Source: Planococcus citri
Lineage: Eukaryota; Arthropoda; Insecta; Hemiptera; Pseudococcidae
Reading direction: 5' to 3'
DNA: 64,000 bases
Assembly: GCF_950023065.1 (NCBI RefSeq)
Contig: NC_088679.1
Coordinates: 7,006,001 to 7,070,000, forward strand
The position numbers and the translations under genes are program-made. This document shows positions 37,250-49,603 of this stretch, one piece after another (within the stretch, counting starts at the first letter, position 1; each line of letters starts with the position of its first letter). The notes under the pieces were generated by a model. The model ran no database searches, was not told the origin of the DNA, and worked only from the letters and a program-made list of their open reading frames with translations.

Positions 37250-37660
37250 AATGGGTCGATTTTAGCGTACATTGGTCTTCGCCTCGTGACGTCACAACAT
37301 TCTAACGATTATCAATGTGTTTCAACGCGGTTTTCCACGGGTTTTCCAGCATCAACGACTTCGACGATGGAAATTATTATTATTTCTACATTTTAGGTGT
37401 ATCAAGGTATAATTTACGTGAAAAGTAATGCATTCGTTAACGAAGTATCCGCAAAAAAATCGTCAAAATTATTGAATGACTTCGTAAATAACAAATGGAG
37501 CAAACGGACTTCGCTTTGTGGGGAAATTTGGAGATTCACAAATTACGAGGAAACATCTTGAATTTTCTCTTGAGCATGCATTTTAGGCCTAAAATAGACC
37601 TAAGACTACGTCATCACAATTTTAGTAGTCTCCAGAAAGTATTAAAGGTCAGAGATTTTG
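37250..37660. other. Short unique stretch beside the tRNA
   Basis: Non-repetitive DNA with several CpG, no ORF of note. Confidence 0.35.
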
Positions 37661-37839
37661 AACATTGGAATTAAAAAAAAAAATTATACTTAAGTAGGTA
37701 TTAATTACTAATTAGGTAAGTATATGTATGTAGGTATGTACTTCCAACGAAAAAAAAAATAGCAACCACTCCAAAATTTTAGGATAAAAGAAGCAAACGA
37801 AAATAATAATTTAGGTAGCAGAAAATTCATTCAACGTCG

Positions 37840-38570
37840 TTGAAACCTATCATGAATACAGAAACGCATTGAAATCACTAAAAATGTCATAAAAAGTGAA
37901 GGAAATATCTACAAAAACTCCAAAAATTTAATACAAATTGCGTGAGAATGTGTTAAAAAATGTTAAAATGATATAAACTCAAAAAAAAACAACATAAAAA
38001 TCGATGAAGATTATCAAAAAGTAACGAAAGTACACTAAAGTAAGAAAAAATTAAGCAAAAACTGCAAAAAACATCGTTAAAATTGTTAAAAATAACTTAA
38101 AAACACGTTTCATCTGTAGTTTAAGGCATAAAAATCACCGCAAATCAACCAAAAAGTGAAAAAATTACAAAAAAAATTAGCAAACTTTGCACGAAAAAGT
38201 AATAAAACCATGTTAAAATCACATAAAAACTCGAAAAAAGCATAAAAACGAATAAAAAACACCAAAAAGTATCGAAATTTTAGTAATATTTGGCAAATGT
38301 TAGATGAAAAAGTGTTGAAAACACGTTAAAATCATATAAAACTCTTTTTAAAAAACCTTAATCATTGAAAAATACCAAAAAGTAATGAAATGCCAGCAAA
38401 ATTTGGAAGAAATTGCACGAAACAAAATGTTGAAAATATATTAAAATGATATAAAAACTCGAAAAAAAAGTCAAAAAATCAATGAAAATTACCAATAATA
38501 ATTATTTAGGTACCTATTTAATGAAATTGTAGTGAAGTTTGGCAAAAATTGCCTGAAAAAGTGAACGACA
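37840..38570. repeat. Degenerate A-rich satellite related to 17280-18060
   Basis: Repeats of 'aaaatcataaaaactcgaaaaaa', 'accaaaaagtaatgaaa' and 'agcaaaatttg' in the same orientation as 17280-18060. A related AAAAGTAAC block follows at 38580-39030. Confidence 0.55.
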
Positions 38571-39383
38571 TTTTTCAAAAAAAAGTAACTTTAGTAACTT
38601 TTTTTCAGCAAAAAAGTAACCAAAAATGTTCAGTTTTTCAAATATTTTTATCAATATTCATGCATAAAAATTGAAATCAAAAAAGTAACGGGGGGGGGAG
38701 ACTTTAATAAATTGAAAAAAAGTCAATAAAACGATCAAAAAATTGAATAAACCTGCCGAACGTGAGAGGACACCTATCCCCCCCTTCCTTGGACAGGAAA
38801 ATTTAGGCGAAAAGTAGTGAATTTTTGGAAGAAATTGGAGAAGTTGAGAAAAGCTGGGCGGAAATCTGGGAAAGTTGGGAAATTTTTTGCATTTTTTTCC
38901 TCAATTCACAGATAAAAATTGAAAAAAGTAACGTTCTGTTGAAAATAGTAATAAAAGCAACCTTTTGGTGAAAATACATAGTAAGCAAAAGTAACCAAGT
39001 AAGTATGAAAAAAATAACCAAGTTACTTTAAAAGTAACCCAATCGGAATGCCTGTAACATTCATTATCATTGTAAATTTTTGGGAAACACTTTTATAAAA
39101 AAGTGAAACTGAACATTTTTTTGGTTCAGTTTTAGGTTCAGGTAAAGATTTTCATAACATAATTTTTTTTTAATTTTAGTTGGGGGGGGGGCAAGGGATG
39201 AGCCTCCGCGAATGCTTTATTTAAGAACTGTGAATAAATTTTCTCGATAAGCAGGCGCCCCCTGGAAACAGTAGTTCAACTACTGGCCAATCATCTCATC
39301 ACTGGTCAATCATGCACCCTACACCTTGGGTTAAAACGGCCCAGCCCTTCTCATGGGCTCTGACGAGGACACCTCCCTTAAGG

Positions 39384-39807
39384 ATCATGTCCATAAACAT
39401 AGAGGGCCTGTCAGGGCCGAAGGAAGTTATATATACTAGCTGAACTGGTTAATAACCTGAACATAGACGTGCTCACCATTCAAGAAACACACAGGCGCAG
39501 AGAAAGCTAGAAGCCAAAAATTGAAGGAATGAAACTTATTATTGATAGACCCCATGAGAAATATGGAAGTGCCATACTACTAGTTAAGCTAAACATGGAG
39601 GTTAAAAGTACTTCACTGTCTGATGAGAATAATGTCGAGATTCTAACAATTGACATGGGAAACTGCTTAATCTCATCTGTTTACAAACCACCAAATGTAG
39701 AATTTATATGGAAAGAAAACAGCAATGTCCCACCCACAGAAACAAGAATAATAGTTGGAGACTTCCCTCACCCCCAAATCGTAAAAATTACCTCAAGAAA
39801 TGACTGA
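39384..39807 (+). pseudogene. 5' part of a non-LTR retrotransposon endonuclease (EEP) domain
   Basis: The plus strand gives MSINIEGLSGPKE, then after a frameshift NLNIDVLTIQETH, a stop, IEGMKLIIDR, KYGSAILLVK and finally RIIVGDF. This is the order of the apurinic-type endonuclease of jockey-like LINEs: N-I-E-G-L start, catalytic Glu in Q-E-T-H, and the G-D-F(N) Asp. The fragment ends abruptly after GDF and has a frameshift and a stop, so it is dead. The ~130 bases upstream, from 39250, are unusually GC-rich and may belong to it. Confidence 0.78.
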
Positions 39808-39909
39808 AATGGTGTTTTTCAAGTCTTGCCAAAGAAGTAGGTAGGAAAATACCTCCCTAAATTGTTTATAAATAACTCACAACAAGCCTTGTCGCAGTAA
39901 AAGTTGTTT

Positions 39910-40042
39910 AATAGTATACTACGTGACAGGAGGGGAAAGTATGTGATTAACGAGTGCGAAGTTTAAGGAGTGAGGCGAAGCCGAGTGACTTAGATCGCAC
40001 AAGTTAATCGCGTTACTGTCCAATCCTGTCGCGTATACTATT
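39910..40042. repeat. Hairpin element with AATAGTATAC...GACAGGA arms (MITE-like)
   Basis: 39910-39931 pairs with 40022-40042 (one-base bulges), and inside it GATTAACGAGTGCGA pairs with TCGCACAAGTTAATC. The total length is about 133 bp. It is a small foldback/MITE-like structure with no coding capacity. Confidence 0.7.
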
Positions 40043-40252
40043 TTAATTTCATATGAGAGGAAAATAAATGCTGAAATTTTAAAAAATGGCTAATTTCGAA
40101 TTTGTAAACATGTGTGGAAAACAGTTACTTTCCTCCCTAGGGAGGAAAATAACTACTTTCTGCACTTGTTTTGATAGATGCGTTGAAGACGTATTTTCCA
40201 ACCACAAAACTGTCTAGGAAACTACTCATTTTCCGATCATATGAAATTAAAA
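40037..40252. repeat. Second hairpin adjoining the first (TTTTAATTTCATATGA arms)
   Basis: TTTTAATTTCATATGA at 40041-40056 is exactly inverted at 40237-40252, with weaker pairing beyond. The interior contains a perfect CCTCCCTAGGGAGG palindrome near 40133-40146. Confidence 0.65.
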
Positions 40253-40467
40253 TTTTACACTGCATGATGAATAATCGAGAGTATGATTTTTCACCTCCCC
40301 CCCCTTGTTCTCATAATTGACCAAATTTTTTTATTCAATTTTATTTTATTTTTAAAAAATGAATTTAAATAAACAATGTTTATTCTATAGGTACTGATAC
40401 TAATGCCAGATTTTATTCCAATTTGACCAAGAATTATACAAGATTTTACTGGTATAGTACATTGTCA

Positions 40468-40503
40468 CCCCCCCCCCCCACCACCACCACCACCACCACC
40501 TCC
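40468..40503. repeat. C-run and (CAC)n microsatellite
   Basis: A run of C followed by about eight CAC/ACC triplets. Confidence 0.85.
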
Positions 40504-40729
40504 TAACATGGAGGAAGGTAGAATTGCTCAAATTTTCTATGATGATTGAACGTAAAGAGAGTAGAAAAAAAATTGAAAAATTTGACTGAAATAGAAGGAA
40601 AATTTTCGAAATCAAAAATCGTCCAAATAGATCGTCCCTGAAATAAAATTCTGAATATACCTGATAATAGGGCTCGTTGTCTCGAACGAGAAAAATTTCT
40701 AAAAAAAAAAAAAAAAAAAAGGCGTAAGC

Positions 40730-42370
40730 CTAGTCGTAAAATATTAAAGAGACAAAAAAACAAAGAGAAAGAGAAGCTCTGCTCTCGATAGTAAATTAAA
40801 CAAGCCGGCTATAATGGCAAATGACGCCGAAATTACACGATAATTCATATTAAAAGGATACATTAAAGGATTTTAATGTTTTTATTCGGATCTAATTAAA
40901 TAACGGGTTTTTGAAGGGTCGTTTACCATTTATTGTTCTTTGAAATGTCAACCGTTAAGCTCGAGCTAATGTTTCATATTAGTTTTCATCGCTATATTCA
41001 TTATACTCGTAATATACTATAGGATAGGTACCTATCCTACTACAACATAACGAATTCAACGCTTTAGGTTTTACAATGTTTTTAAAATTATTTTATTACA
41101 CGGTAAATTAAATTTCACTTTTGATGTTCGAGTTGCCGAACATTTTCATTTCATCGTGAAACTCTCGCAGACAATCGTACCTTGATTAAATGGCGTTATA
41201 GTTTTGTACTCATCGCGACTGCTCTAGCTGGCGAAAAATTAATTATCTACGTTCGCGAAGGAATGAGAATGATGAGGGCGCTTTTGAAAGCTTACTCGAG
41301 CCAAATGCGAACTATTCTTTTTAATAAAAACACTTGCTCGAGTTTTTGCTTTTGTGTTTCGCGGGTGACAAAAGTTATACTTATTATAACAAGTTTCATT
41401 TCATAATAAGCAGCATTTTATATAGTCGGTATCACAACTACGGTGCGGTATAATATGGATTTTTCAACGCAGAAAATGGATAGGTGAAGGTACCTATTTG
41501 TGTGTCTTGAAGTAATAATGTGTTATATTTTGGCCAATCTATTGTTCGGATTTCTTAAATAAAAGATACTAGCACAATTGGATAGGACTAGGTACACATA
41601 TTACATTAGTATAGGGCATTGGATTATTTTCAAAAGAATTCCATTCCAAAATATCGGAAATACTGTAGCGAATTTCTGCTAATAAATTACATTTTTCCGT
41701 TTCGATCCTATATACCTACCTATCTAAGTTTACCTACTCATACGATAACAGGGTAAAACTGAATTAAGATTTTGAAAAGTAACTATACGAGTATATAGGT
41801 TTGATTTGAGAGCAGAAAGTTATAAAATTAGGAAAAAATATTAACCGTAGGCTACCACCGCGAACATGTACACTTATAAAGACGCTGATAGGAAAGTTTT
41901 ATATATACGAGAGCGTCGTCGTCGTCGTCGTCGTCAATAGACGTTAATTCGCTCATTTCCTCTAGAGATTTTATCCGCAATTTCATTTCAAGTATTCTCC
42001 CGCGTAATCAGATCAAATTACGTTGTAAATGAAATCATTCTTGCAAGTTTCTCGTTTAAATTAATTCAACGCGGATCGATTTAAGGATAAACCATTTTAC
42101 ACTTTGTTAATCGCGCTCTCGATGTACAAGTTGCTCCTTTTTTTTTGTTCTAAAATAAATTGCAGTGCTGTGTAGTAGTAGGCCAGGGACACATGCACTT
42201 GTTTGAAGTTATGTGGAAGGATACCTAATACTTCGAGTCAATTATTTTCCTCTTGAGTAATCAATTAACATTATTACTACACGTAGGATGTTCGAGAAAG
42301 ACGAGCGAGCTTATTGAAAATGTTAATATGTACGTATAATTGGGAAGAACAAACGAATTTTTTTAAATTC
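40730..42370. other. Non-repetitive island, no coding domain
   Basis: Relatively unique DNA with CpG, TAATTA-type sites and a (GTC)n microsatellite at about 41909-41935. No ORF shows a domain. It contrasts sharply with the repeat DNA on both sides and lies 8 kb upstream of bsh, so a regulatory role is possible (inference). Confidence 0.45.
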
Positions 42371-42602
42371 TGAAAAATATCTGCTGAAATGACGAGAAAA
42401 TGGGAGGGGGCCGGGGGAGATGAGATAGACGGAAAAAATCTATGCGAAAAGTTGGGAATTTCGGCAAAAATTGGGTAAATTGGGAAAAGTTGAGAAATTT
42501 GGGAAGAAGTTGAGAAGCAGTGTGAGCAGTGTCAATCAAAGGAATTATGAATTTTCGAGAGCTTTTGCCCTCGTCAAAAATATGTATTATATCTTCCTGA
42601 AT

Positions 42603-45600
42603 TACAATATCTACGCACCCATTAAGTAAGAAACCCGCATCCGCAATCAGTTTGGTCCCAGCCCCATCAGAGGGCAGGTGGGGGGGGGGCTTCCATTATT
42701 TTCACATTGTCTCGAGGTACTCAACTTCAGCAGCGCATTCCTCCAAAACTATGATACTTTGATCAAAACTGATTTCACAGTTCGAAAGGGTATTGAATTT
42801 TGAACTTATTAAGAATTTTGAACTTTTCAAAAGTTGAAAGTTGAACTTTCAAATTGAATGTTCAAATTTCAAAATGACGCTGTAAGTGGGAGCTACCATT
42901 TAAAATTCTGAACAAATTTCCATAGATGTGCCTTTTGATGCTTTTTCGAAATATCCAAGTTTCGAGATGGGATCTCTTGATGGAAAGAGGGGCACGCCCC
43001 CCCAATTTGGGGCAAAACTTTCGAAAACAAATTTGGGGCATGTGATATATCGAATTGTATGTTTTTGGTAACTCTGAACACGAATATGACGTCAGATTTT
43101 TGATTGGACCCCATACACGGCCCCCAGCACCTCGCCAAATGGGGTAAAAGTTCAAAATAGACTTTATTTTCGTGCGACACATCAAATAGAATGTTTTTGG
43201 TGACGCTCGCTGAACACGAATATGACGTCAGATTTTTGGTTGAACCCCATCTACAGCCTCTAACAAATTTTTTGGACTTTTACCAATTGGAGGAGGTTCT
43301 GGGAGCCACGGTTGAGGTCAATTTGAAAAACTACGACTATATTCGTGATATCGAAAACATACTGCTTCATGTGTCACACGATTGAAGCAACAACTCAGCG
43401 AAAAAATCTCATACCATTGCCTCCCCCTTGGTTATGTAAAATTTTACAACCCTCATTAGAATGACTCAACAAAAAAATCTCAAACCCTGGCCTCCCCCTT
43501 GGTTGCGTAAAATTTCTCAACCCCCATTAGAACAACTCAACAAAAAAAATCTAAAACCCTTGCCTCTCCCTCGGTTATGTAAAATTTTTCAACCCTCATT
43601 AGAACGACTCAACGAAAAAATCGCAAACCAAATCTTACCCCTTGCTTTTGAAAAATGATTCAACACTCAAAAATTTCTCAAACCCTTACCTCCCCCTTGG
43701 TTATGTAAAATTTCTCAACCCTCATTAGAATAACTCAGCGAAAAAAGCTCATACCTTTTCAACTCTCATTAGAACGACTCAACAAAAAAATATAAAACCC
43801 TTGCCTCTCCCTCTGTTGTGTAAAATTTATCAACCCCCATCAGAACAACTCAGCGAAAAAATCTCATACATTTGCCTCCCCCTAGGTTATGTAAAATTTT
43901 CCAACCCTCATTAGAACAACTCAACGAAAAAAATCTCAAACCCAGGCCTCCCCCTTGGTTATGTAAAATTTTTCAATCCTCGTTAGAACGACTCAACGAA
44001 AAAATCTCAAACCCTTGCCTCCCCCTTGGTTATGTAAAATTTTTCAACCCTCATTAGAACGACTCAACAAAAAAATATAAAACCCTTGCCTCCCTCTCTG
44101 TTGTGTAAAATTCCTCAACCCCCATTAGAACAACTCAGGGAAAAAATCTCATACCTTTGCCTCCCCCTTGGTTATGTAAAATTTTCCAACCCTCATTAGA
44201 ACAACTCAACGAAAAAAATCTCAAACCCTGGCCTCCCCCTTGGTTATGTAAAATTTTTCAATCCTCGTTAGAACGACTCAACGAAAAAATCTCAAACCCT
44301 TACCTTGCCCTTGGTTATGTAAAATTTTTCAACCCTCATTAGAACGACTCAACAAAAAAATATAAAACCCTTGCCTCCCCCTCTGTTGTGTAAAATTTCT
44401 CAACCCCCATTAGAACAACTCAGGGAAAAAATCTCATACCTTTGCCTCCCCCTTGGTTATGTAAAATTTTCCAACCCTCATTAGAACAACTCAACGAAAA
44501 AAATCTCAAACCCTGGCCTCCCCCTTGGTTATGTAAAATTTTTCAATCCTCGTTAGAACGACTCAACGAAAAAATCTCAAACCCTGGCCTCCCCCTTGGT
44601 TATGTAAAATTTTTCAACCCTCATTAGAACGACTCAACAAAAAAATCTAAAACCCTGGCCTCCCCCTTGGTTATGTAAAATTTTTCAATCCTCATTAGAA
44701 TGACTCAACAAAAAAATCTCAAACCCTGGCCTCCCCCTTGGTTGCGTTAAATTTCTCAACCCCCATTAGAAATATTCAACAAAAAAATCTCATACCTTTG
44801 CCTCCACCTTGGTTATGTGAAATTTTGCAACCCTAATTAGAACAACTCAACGAAAAAAATCTCAAACCCAATCTTCCTCCTTGCTATTGTAAAATGATTC
44901 AACACTCAAAAATTTCTCAAACCCTTACCTCCCCCTTGGTTATGTAAAATTTCTCAACCCTCATTAGAATAACTCAGCGAAAAAATCTTAAAACTTTGAC
45001 TCCCTCTTGGATATGTAAAATTTCTCAACCACCATTAGAACAACTCAGCGAAAAAATCTCATACCTTTGCCTCCCCCTTGGTTATGTAAAATTTTTCAAT
45101 CCTCATTAGAACGACTCACCGAAAAAATCTCAAACCCTGGCCTCCCCCTTGGTTATGTAAAATTTTTCAACCCTCATTAAAACGACTCAACAAAAAAATC
45201 TAAAACCCTGGCCTCCCCCTTGGTTATGTAAAATTTTTCAACCCTCATTAGAAGGACTCAACAAAAAAATCTAAAACCCATGCCTCCCCTATGGTTGTGT
45301 AAAATTTCTTAACCCCCATTAGAACAACTCAGCGAAAAATCTCAAACCCTTGCCTCCCCCTTGGTTGTGTAAAATTTCTCAACCCCCCATTAGAGCTTTT
45401 TTTTAGGTTATACCCCTCTTGGGGAGGTTCTGGGGGCCGTGGGTGGGTCCAATCAAAAACCTGACGTCATATTCGTATCCAGCGTCACCAAAAACATACT
45501 GTTTGATGTGTCGCACGAAAAAAACCCCATTTTGAACTTTTACCCCATTTGGGGAGGTGCTGGGGGCCGTGGATGGGGTCCAATCAAAAACCTGACGTCA

Positions 45601-46207
45601 TATTCGTGTTCAACGTCACCAAAAACATACTGTTTGATGTGTCGCACGAAAAAAAACCTATTTTGAACTTTTACCCCATTTGGGGAGGTACTGGGGGCCG
45701 TGGATTGGGTCCAATCAAAAATATAACATCATATTCGTGTTCAGAGTTACCAAAAACATACAATTCGATATATCACACGCCCCAGATTTTTTTTCGAAAG
45801 TTTAGCCCCAAATTGGGGGCGGGTGCTTCCCTTCCATCAAAAAATCCCATCTCGAAACTTGCGATATTTCGAAAAAGCATCAAAAGGTATATCTATGGTA
45901 ATTTTTTCAGAATTATAAATGGTAGCTGCCACTTACAGCGCCATTTTGAAATTTAAACTTTCAATTTGAAAGTTCAACTTTCAACTTTTGAAAATTTCAA
46001 AATGTTTAAAAAGTTCAAAATTCAATACCCTTTCAAACTGTGAAATCAGTTTTGATCAAAGTATCATAGTTTTGGAGGAATGCGCTGCTGAAGTTGAGTA
46101 CCTCGAGACAATGTGAAAATAACGGAAGCCCCCCACTCCCCCCCTCACCGGGGGCTGGGACCAAACTGATTGCGGGTCTTTTACTTACTGGGTGGGTTGA
46201 TATTGTA
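42603..46207. mobile_element. 3.6-kb foldback-like composite: inverted arms around a satellite array
   Basis: The left arm, about 42603-43280, recurs in reverse complement at about 45410-46207, starting from TACAATATC at the outer ends. In the arms, a ~130-bp sub-unit carrying GGGGAGGT.CTGGGGGCCGTGG and GACGTCATATTCGTGTTCA is itself tandem (right-arm copies start near 45421, 45551 and 45682). A degenerate forward copy also lies at 43290-43385. Long inverted arms built from tandem sub-repeats resemble Foldback (FB) elements. No transposase or target-site duplication was recognised. Confidence 0.75.
43385..45400 (+). repeat. 71-72-bp satellite with 285-bp higher-order repeat
   Basis: About 28 tandem copies of 'AAACCCTGGCCTCCCCCTTGG...TTATGTAAAATTTTTCAACCCTCATTAGAACGACTCAACGAAAAAA'-type units (written here in part), 71-72 bp each. 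Between about 43870 and 44640, groups of four units repeat every 285 bp: identical 61-codon ORF positions begin at 43872, 44157 and 44442. The ORFs (PPPWLCKIFQPSLEQLNEK) are by-products of the repeat. Confidence 0.9.
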
Positions 46208-46209
46208 AA

Positions 46210-46860
46210 AAAAATTGAGCGAAATCGAAAGACATGACTTTCAAAATCGCATTTTTTGGTCGAATTGATATAGGGATGACCCACAAAAAAAATTGCAAAT
46301 TTTGGATTTTGGATTTCAGCACCAACCAGCAATCTTGCAATAGAACAATTTCATATATTTTTCTGTCGAGTATAAAAGCATCGTTTTTGAACATTCAAAA
46401 TTATTGTTTCCAACATTCGCTTCCAAAATTTGTTCGAATCACATCTGGATAATTAGCATGAAAGATAAAGGGGGAGGCAGGGAATGTCTGGTGTTAAAAG
46501 TTCGGATAATTTAGCGAAACAAGTTGAGAACATTTTTCAGCCCTCAGATATTAATAAAATGTATCAAAAATACCTTGGAAATGATGAGATTTAGAAAAAA
46601 AAAATATTGTAGAATTTTTTGAAGTATAAAAATAAAATGAATGTTTAAAAACTCAGCACCTTCGAATTGGTAACAATCCTCAAAAACAGCCGGAACTCAA
46701 TTTTTAGCTTCCTAAATCAATTTCTGCGACTTAGAGAAATTTAAAAACACTTGAAAAATCAAAAATCGTGCTGCGCGTTGAAGAATAGCTAAAAATCGTG
46801 AAAGTTGCATCCATGGATGGAGGAAGGGTTCGGTTTCAGGAACAATAAGACGATTCGCGC
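46210..46860. other. AT-rich non-coding stretch
   Basis: No recognisable gene or repeat pair. Confidence 0.35.
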
Positions 46861-46899
46861 AAATTTCGAGAATTCACTATACAATAGACAATTGTAGAT

Positions 46900-47450
46900 T
46901 ATTCAAATTTATCACCTCATAAAATATATTATGGTCAAAAAAACTCTCGTGGTGTCCAGTTAGGAATCGCCCCAATAATTGTGAATAAGCATGTTGAACA
47001 GGTCGAGGATAAACCTGATTTTTGGTAGCCAAAACTAGTTTCCATGCTTTTTGAAAAAATTCAAAAAAAAAAAAATCGAAAAAATCTAAAATTGCGCTGG
47101 AGGCTCCGGAATGCCTGGAAAAGGAGGGATCCACATCCGGAGAGTGATGATTCGTACGAATTTCAAAAATGTCCCAACAAGCGGAAAATTTTTGATTTTT
47201 TCAAATTTTTTGTCCCTACTGGTCAAAAGCACACTCGAGATGGTCACCTGGAAATCGTTCTAATTGCGAATGAACTCGTTAAACAGGTCGAGGATGAGCC
47301 AGATTTGAATTTTCAGCAGACCAAATCAATTTACACATCTTCTAAGAAAATTCAAAAATTTTTAAAACATCAAAAATTGCGTTGGAGGCTTCTTTTGAGA
47401 AAAAAATTCTCAACTTATTGGCTATTAAATGTCTGCAAAACATCGGAAAA
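46900..47450. repeat. ~286-bp tandem duplication with GGAGGCTCC motif
   Basis: CAGGTCGAGGAT at about 46999 and 47285, and AATTGCG.TGGAGGCT at about 47090 and 47378, are each about 286 bases apart; the intervening sequence is similarly aligned. Belongs to the same motif family as 19060-19830 and 53250-53600. Confidence 0.6.
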
Positions 47451-47662
47451 ATGTTTATAAGCTCAACTTCGTTTTTGATTCTTTTACAGCAATTCGAAAT
47501 TCTTACAGGAAATTGAAATCTTTGACTCAAAATTCCTTATTTTTGAGTTGAATAATTTCCTAAATTTTAAGGCAGTTGGTTTCAAATATTCCTAAGTATT
47601 GTCTTCGAATTGTTTATCAATTTTTTTAGTCCACAAAATTGTCGAATTCCGCAGATTTTCGC

Positions 47663-47883
47663 AATTCTGTACTCCAATGCAAAAAGGATGGAAGTCCTAT
47701 GACCTGGCATAAGGTAAGGAGGTTAATGTATTCAGTGCAGTTTTGAGAAACAGGGATTTAAAACTTTTCAGTTCAAAATTTGAAATTCCTGTTTCTCAAA
47801 ACTGCACTGAACACACTAACCTCCTTTCCTTATGCCAGGTCATAGGACTTCCATCCTTTTTGCATTGGAGTACTTACAGAATT
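47663..47883. repeat. Hairpin element of 221 bp (MITE-like)
   Basis: Arms of about 100 bp beginning AATTCTGTACTCCAATGCA pair across a centre near 47773; the right arm has three extra bases near its outer end. No coding capacity; the size and shape suit a MITE. Confidence 0.78.
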
Positions 47884-47899
47884 AAGCATTTTGAAAAAT

Positions 47900-48560
47900 T
47901 TTGTGGTACAAAATCCTTTTAAAGAAGCCTACTGAAGTAAAAAATTCATTGGTTTTTGAATCGAAGAAAGCAAACGGGATGCCAAAATGTTTGAAGATTG
48001 CTAAAATATTAATTTTCAAGATACTTAAACCCCTCCTCCTCCTCCTCCTCCTCCTCTTCAGTTCGTCACAAGATACAGACCCCCTAAGAATGACTTGGGA
48101 GTATTTCCTTCAATTCTTTAGTCAAAAAACAATTCTTGAAATTGAATGATTCAGCTCTTGGGAGTCTTGAAAGCGATGTAAATTCGAACTTTTTAAATCG
48201 AAGCCACTCTAACCTTCTCCGCCCTTCTTCAATCCGAGCTCCATTCCATAAAAGCATTCGGCAAAAGCTTATGGGTAAATTGATAGAATTTGTTGTCAAC
48301 GACATTTGAAAAAATTGACCTCCTCATCCCACCCTTTCCTTCATCTTTTGTTATTTATTGATTTCAGAAAGATCTGGAAGATGGAAAAACCTCAAAAGTC
48401 ATTGAAATTGTCTCTCCGATTCAAAAAAGCAAATATTTGCACTTTCAAATTTTAGAAAGCCCATTTTTCTACCCTTGGATGGTTAATATCTCAAACAAAT
48501 TGAAAAAAAATTCTAATCACCTCACCGTCCCTTTTCCTCACCCACCAACCCTCATTTCCT
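47900..48560. other. AT-rich stretch with (CTC)n microsatellite
   Basis: CTC repeats at about 48029-48055. No ORF with a domain. Confidence 0.4.
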
Positions 48561-49603
48561 TTAAAACTCATCCCTTATTCCGCGCCTCTCGCTCATATAC
48601 TAGCATTCGAAACAAAATTTCACGTTAAATTCATCTCACGCGAGCGAAGAAAAATATCGAAACGGAAACAAAATTTATCTCAAGATAACTCGGCACGTAA
48701 AAAAACCGAGCTTTCACGAAGCTGCTTTTTTTCGTATTAAGAATAAACAAGATAGATAGAGAGGAAAAGCGGATCATTATAGCGTTTTTGAAATCGTTGT
48801 ATGTTTCCACCACCTCCACCTCGCCTTCCACCCGACAGTGGTATGGTACCTTACCTGCGATATATATACGCAGATAAATGAACATTGGTGCGAAATTGCA
48901 TAAACATGGCAAAACCTTCTTACTGCAGTGAAAGGGTATTCGGGGGGCACGAAAACGTCGCTTTTAGAACCGTTTAACATAGTATAGAGGGGTACACAGG
49001 GAAAAGGATAGGTAAACGAAGTGTTAATGAAAGGTCGCCGCGCCCCCCGTCCGCGTCCCAGCCTGGCCCCAGCAAGGGAGCCCGCGGTTTCTATAGTGAC
49101 GCGTTTATAGGGGCGTCTTTTTACCCTTAAATTGAAACCAATAGAATTACGGTGTTACAAATCGATCCTCCAATAGAAACAAAGTTGTCAAGTCGCGCAC
49201 AGGCTTATCTGCTCAAATGGTTGTCATTTACCTTCTTTTCGGGGTGATTTGACGATTTTAAGCCTCATTACCTCTATTTTCTTACCACAAACCACTAATA
49301 AGCTAGTTTCGCTGTCTCATCCTATTCGCAAAATTTGCCGCCGCGTATTTCGCGTCTCTCTCTCGTGTACCTATACTATTATTACTAAATATCTCTAGCG
49401 ATTAGTACCTACCTATCTATACAGCTATGGGTATTTGAAAAAGAGAAAAAAAACATTATCGCAGGCAGAAATTGAAATTTTTGTGGGGTGTTGTTGGAGT
49501 TCTTTTTTTTTTTGGTAAATTTTCGCGTCGACGATTATTTGATAGGTAGGATAATTTTGAAATATTTCGCCTTTCGAGGCTGTTCGCGAGTGTACCTTTT
49601 TTC
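48561..49603 (+). promoter_or_regulatory. Unique, CpG-rich 5' flank of bsh (probable promoter/5' UTR)
   Basis: Sequence directly upstream of the bsh start codon. 49030-49110 is the most GC-rich stretch of the neighbourhood (CCGCGCCCCCCGTCCGCG and following). The reading frame of bsh has an upstream TAG at 49547, so translation starts at 49604. No TATA box could be assigned with confidence. Confidence 0.4.

Noticed and set aside
42862..43185. 107-codon minus-strand ORF
   Set aside because: It is the mirrored version of the ORF in the opposite arm (45549-45956) and has no domain.
43385..45400. CRISPR-like array
   Set aside because: The units are contiguous 71-72-bp tandem copies without unique spacers, and the DNA is eukaryotic; it is satellite DNA.
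45439..45956. ORFs of 75 and 135 codons in the right arm of the 42.6-46.2 kb element
   Set aside because: They repeat the ~130-bp sub-unit (NQKPDVIFV...TKNILFDVSHEK) and show no domain; open by chance of the repeat.
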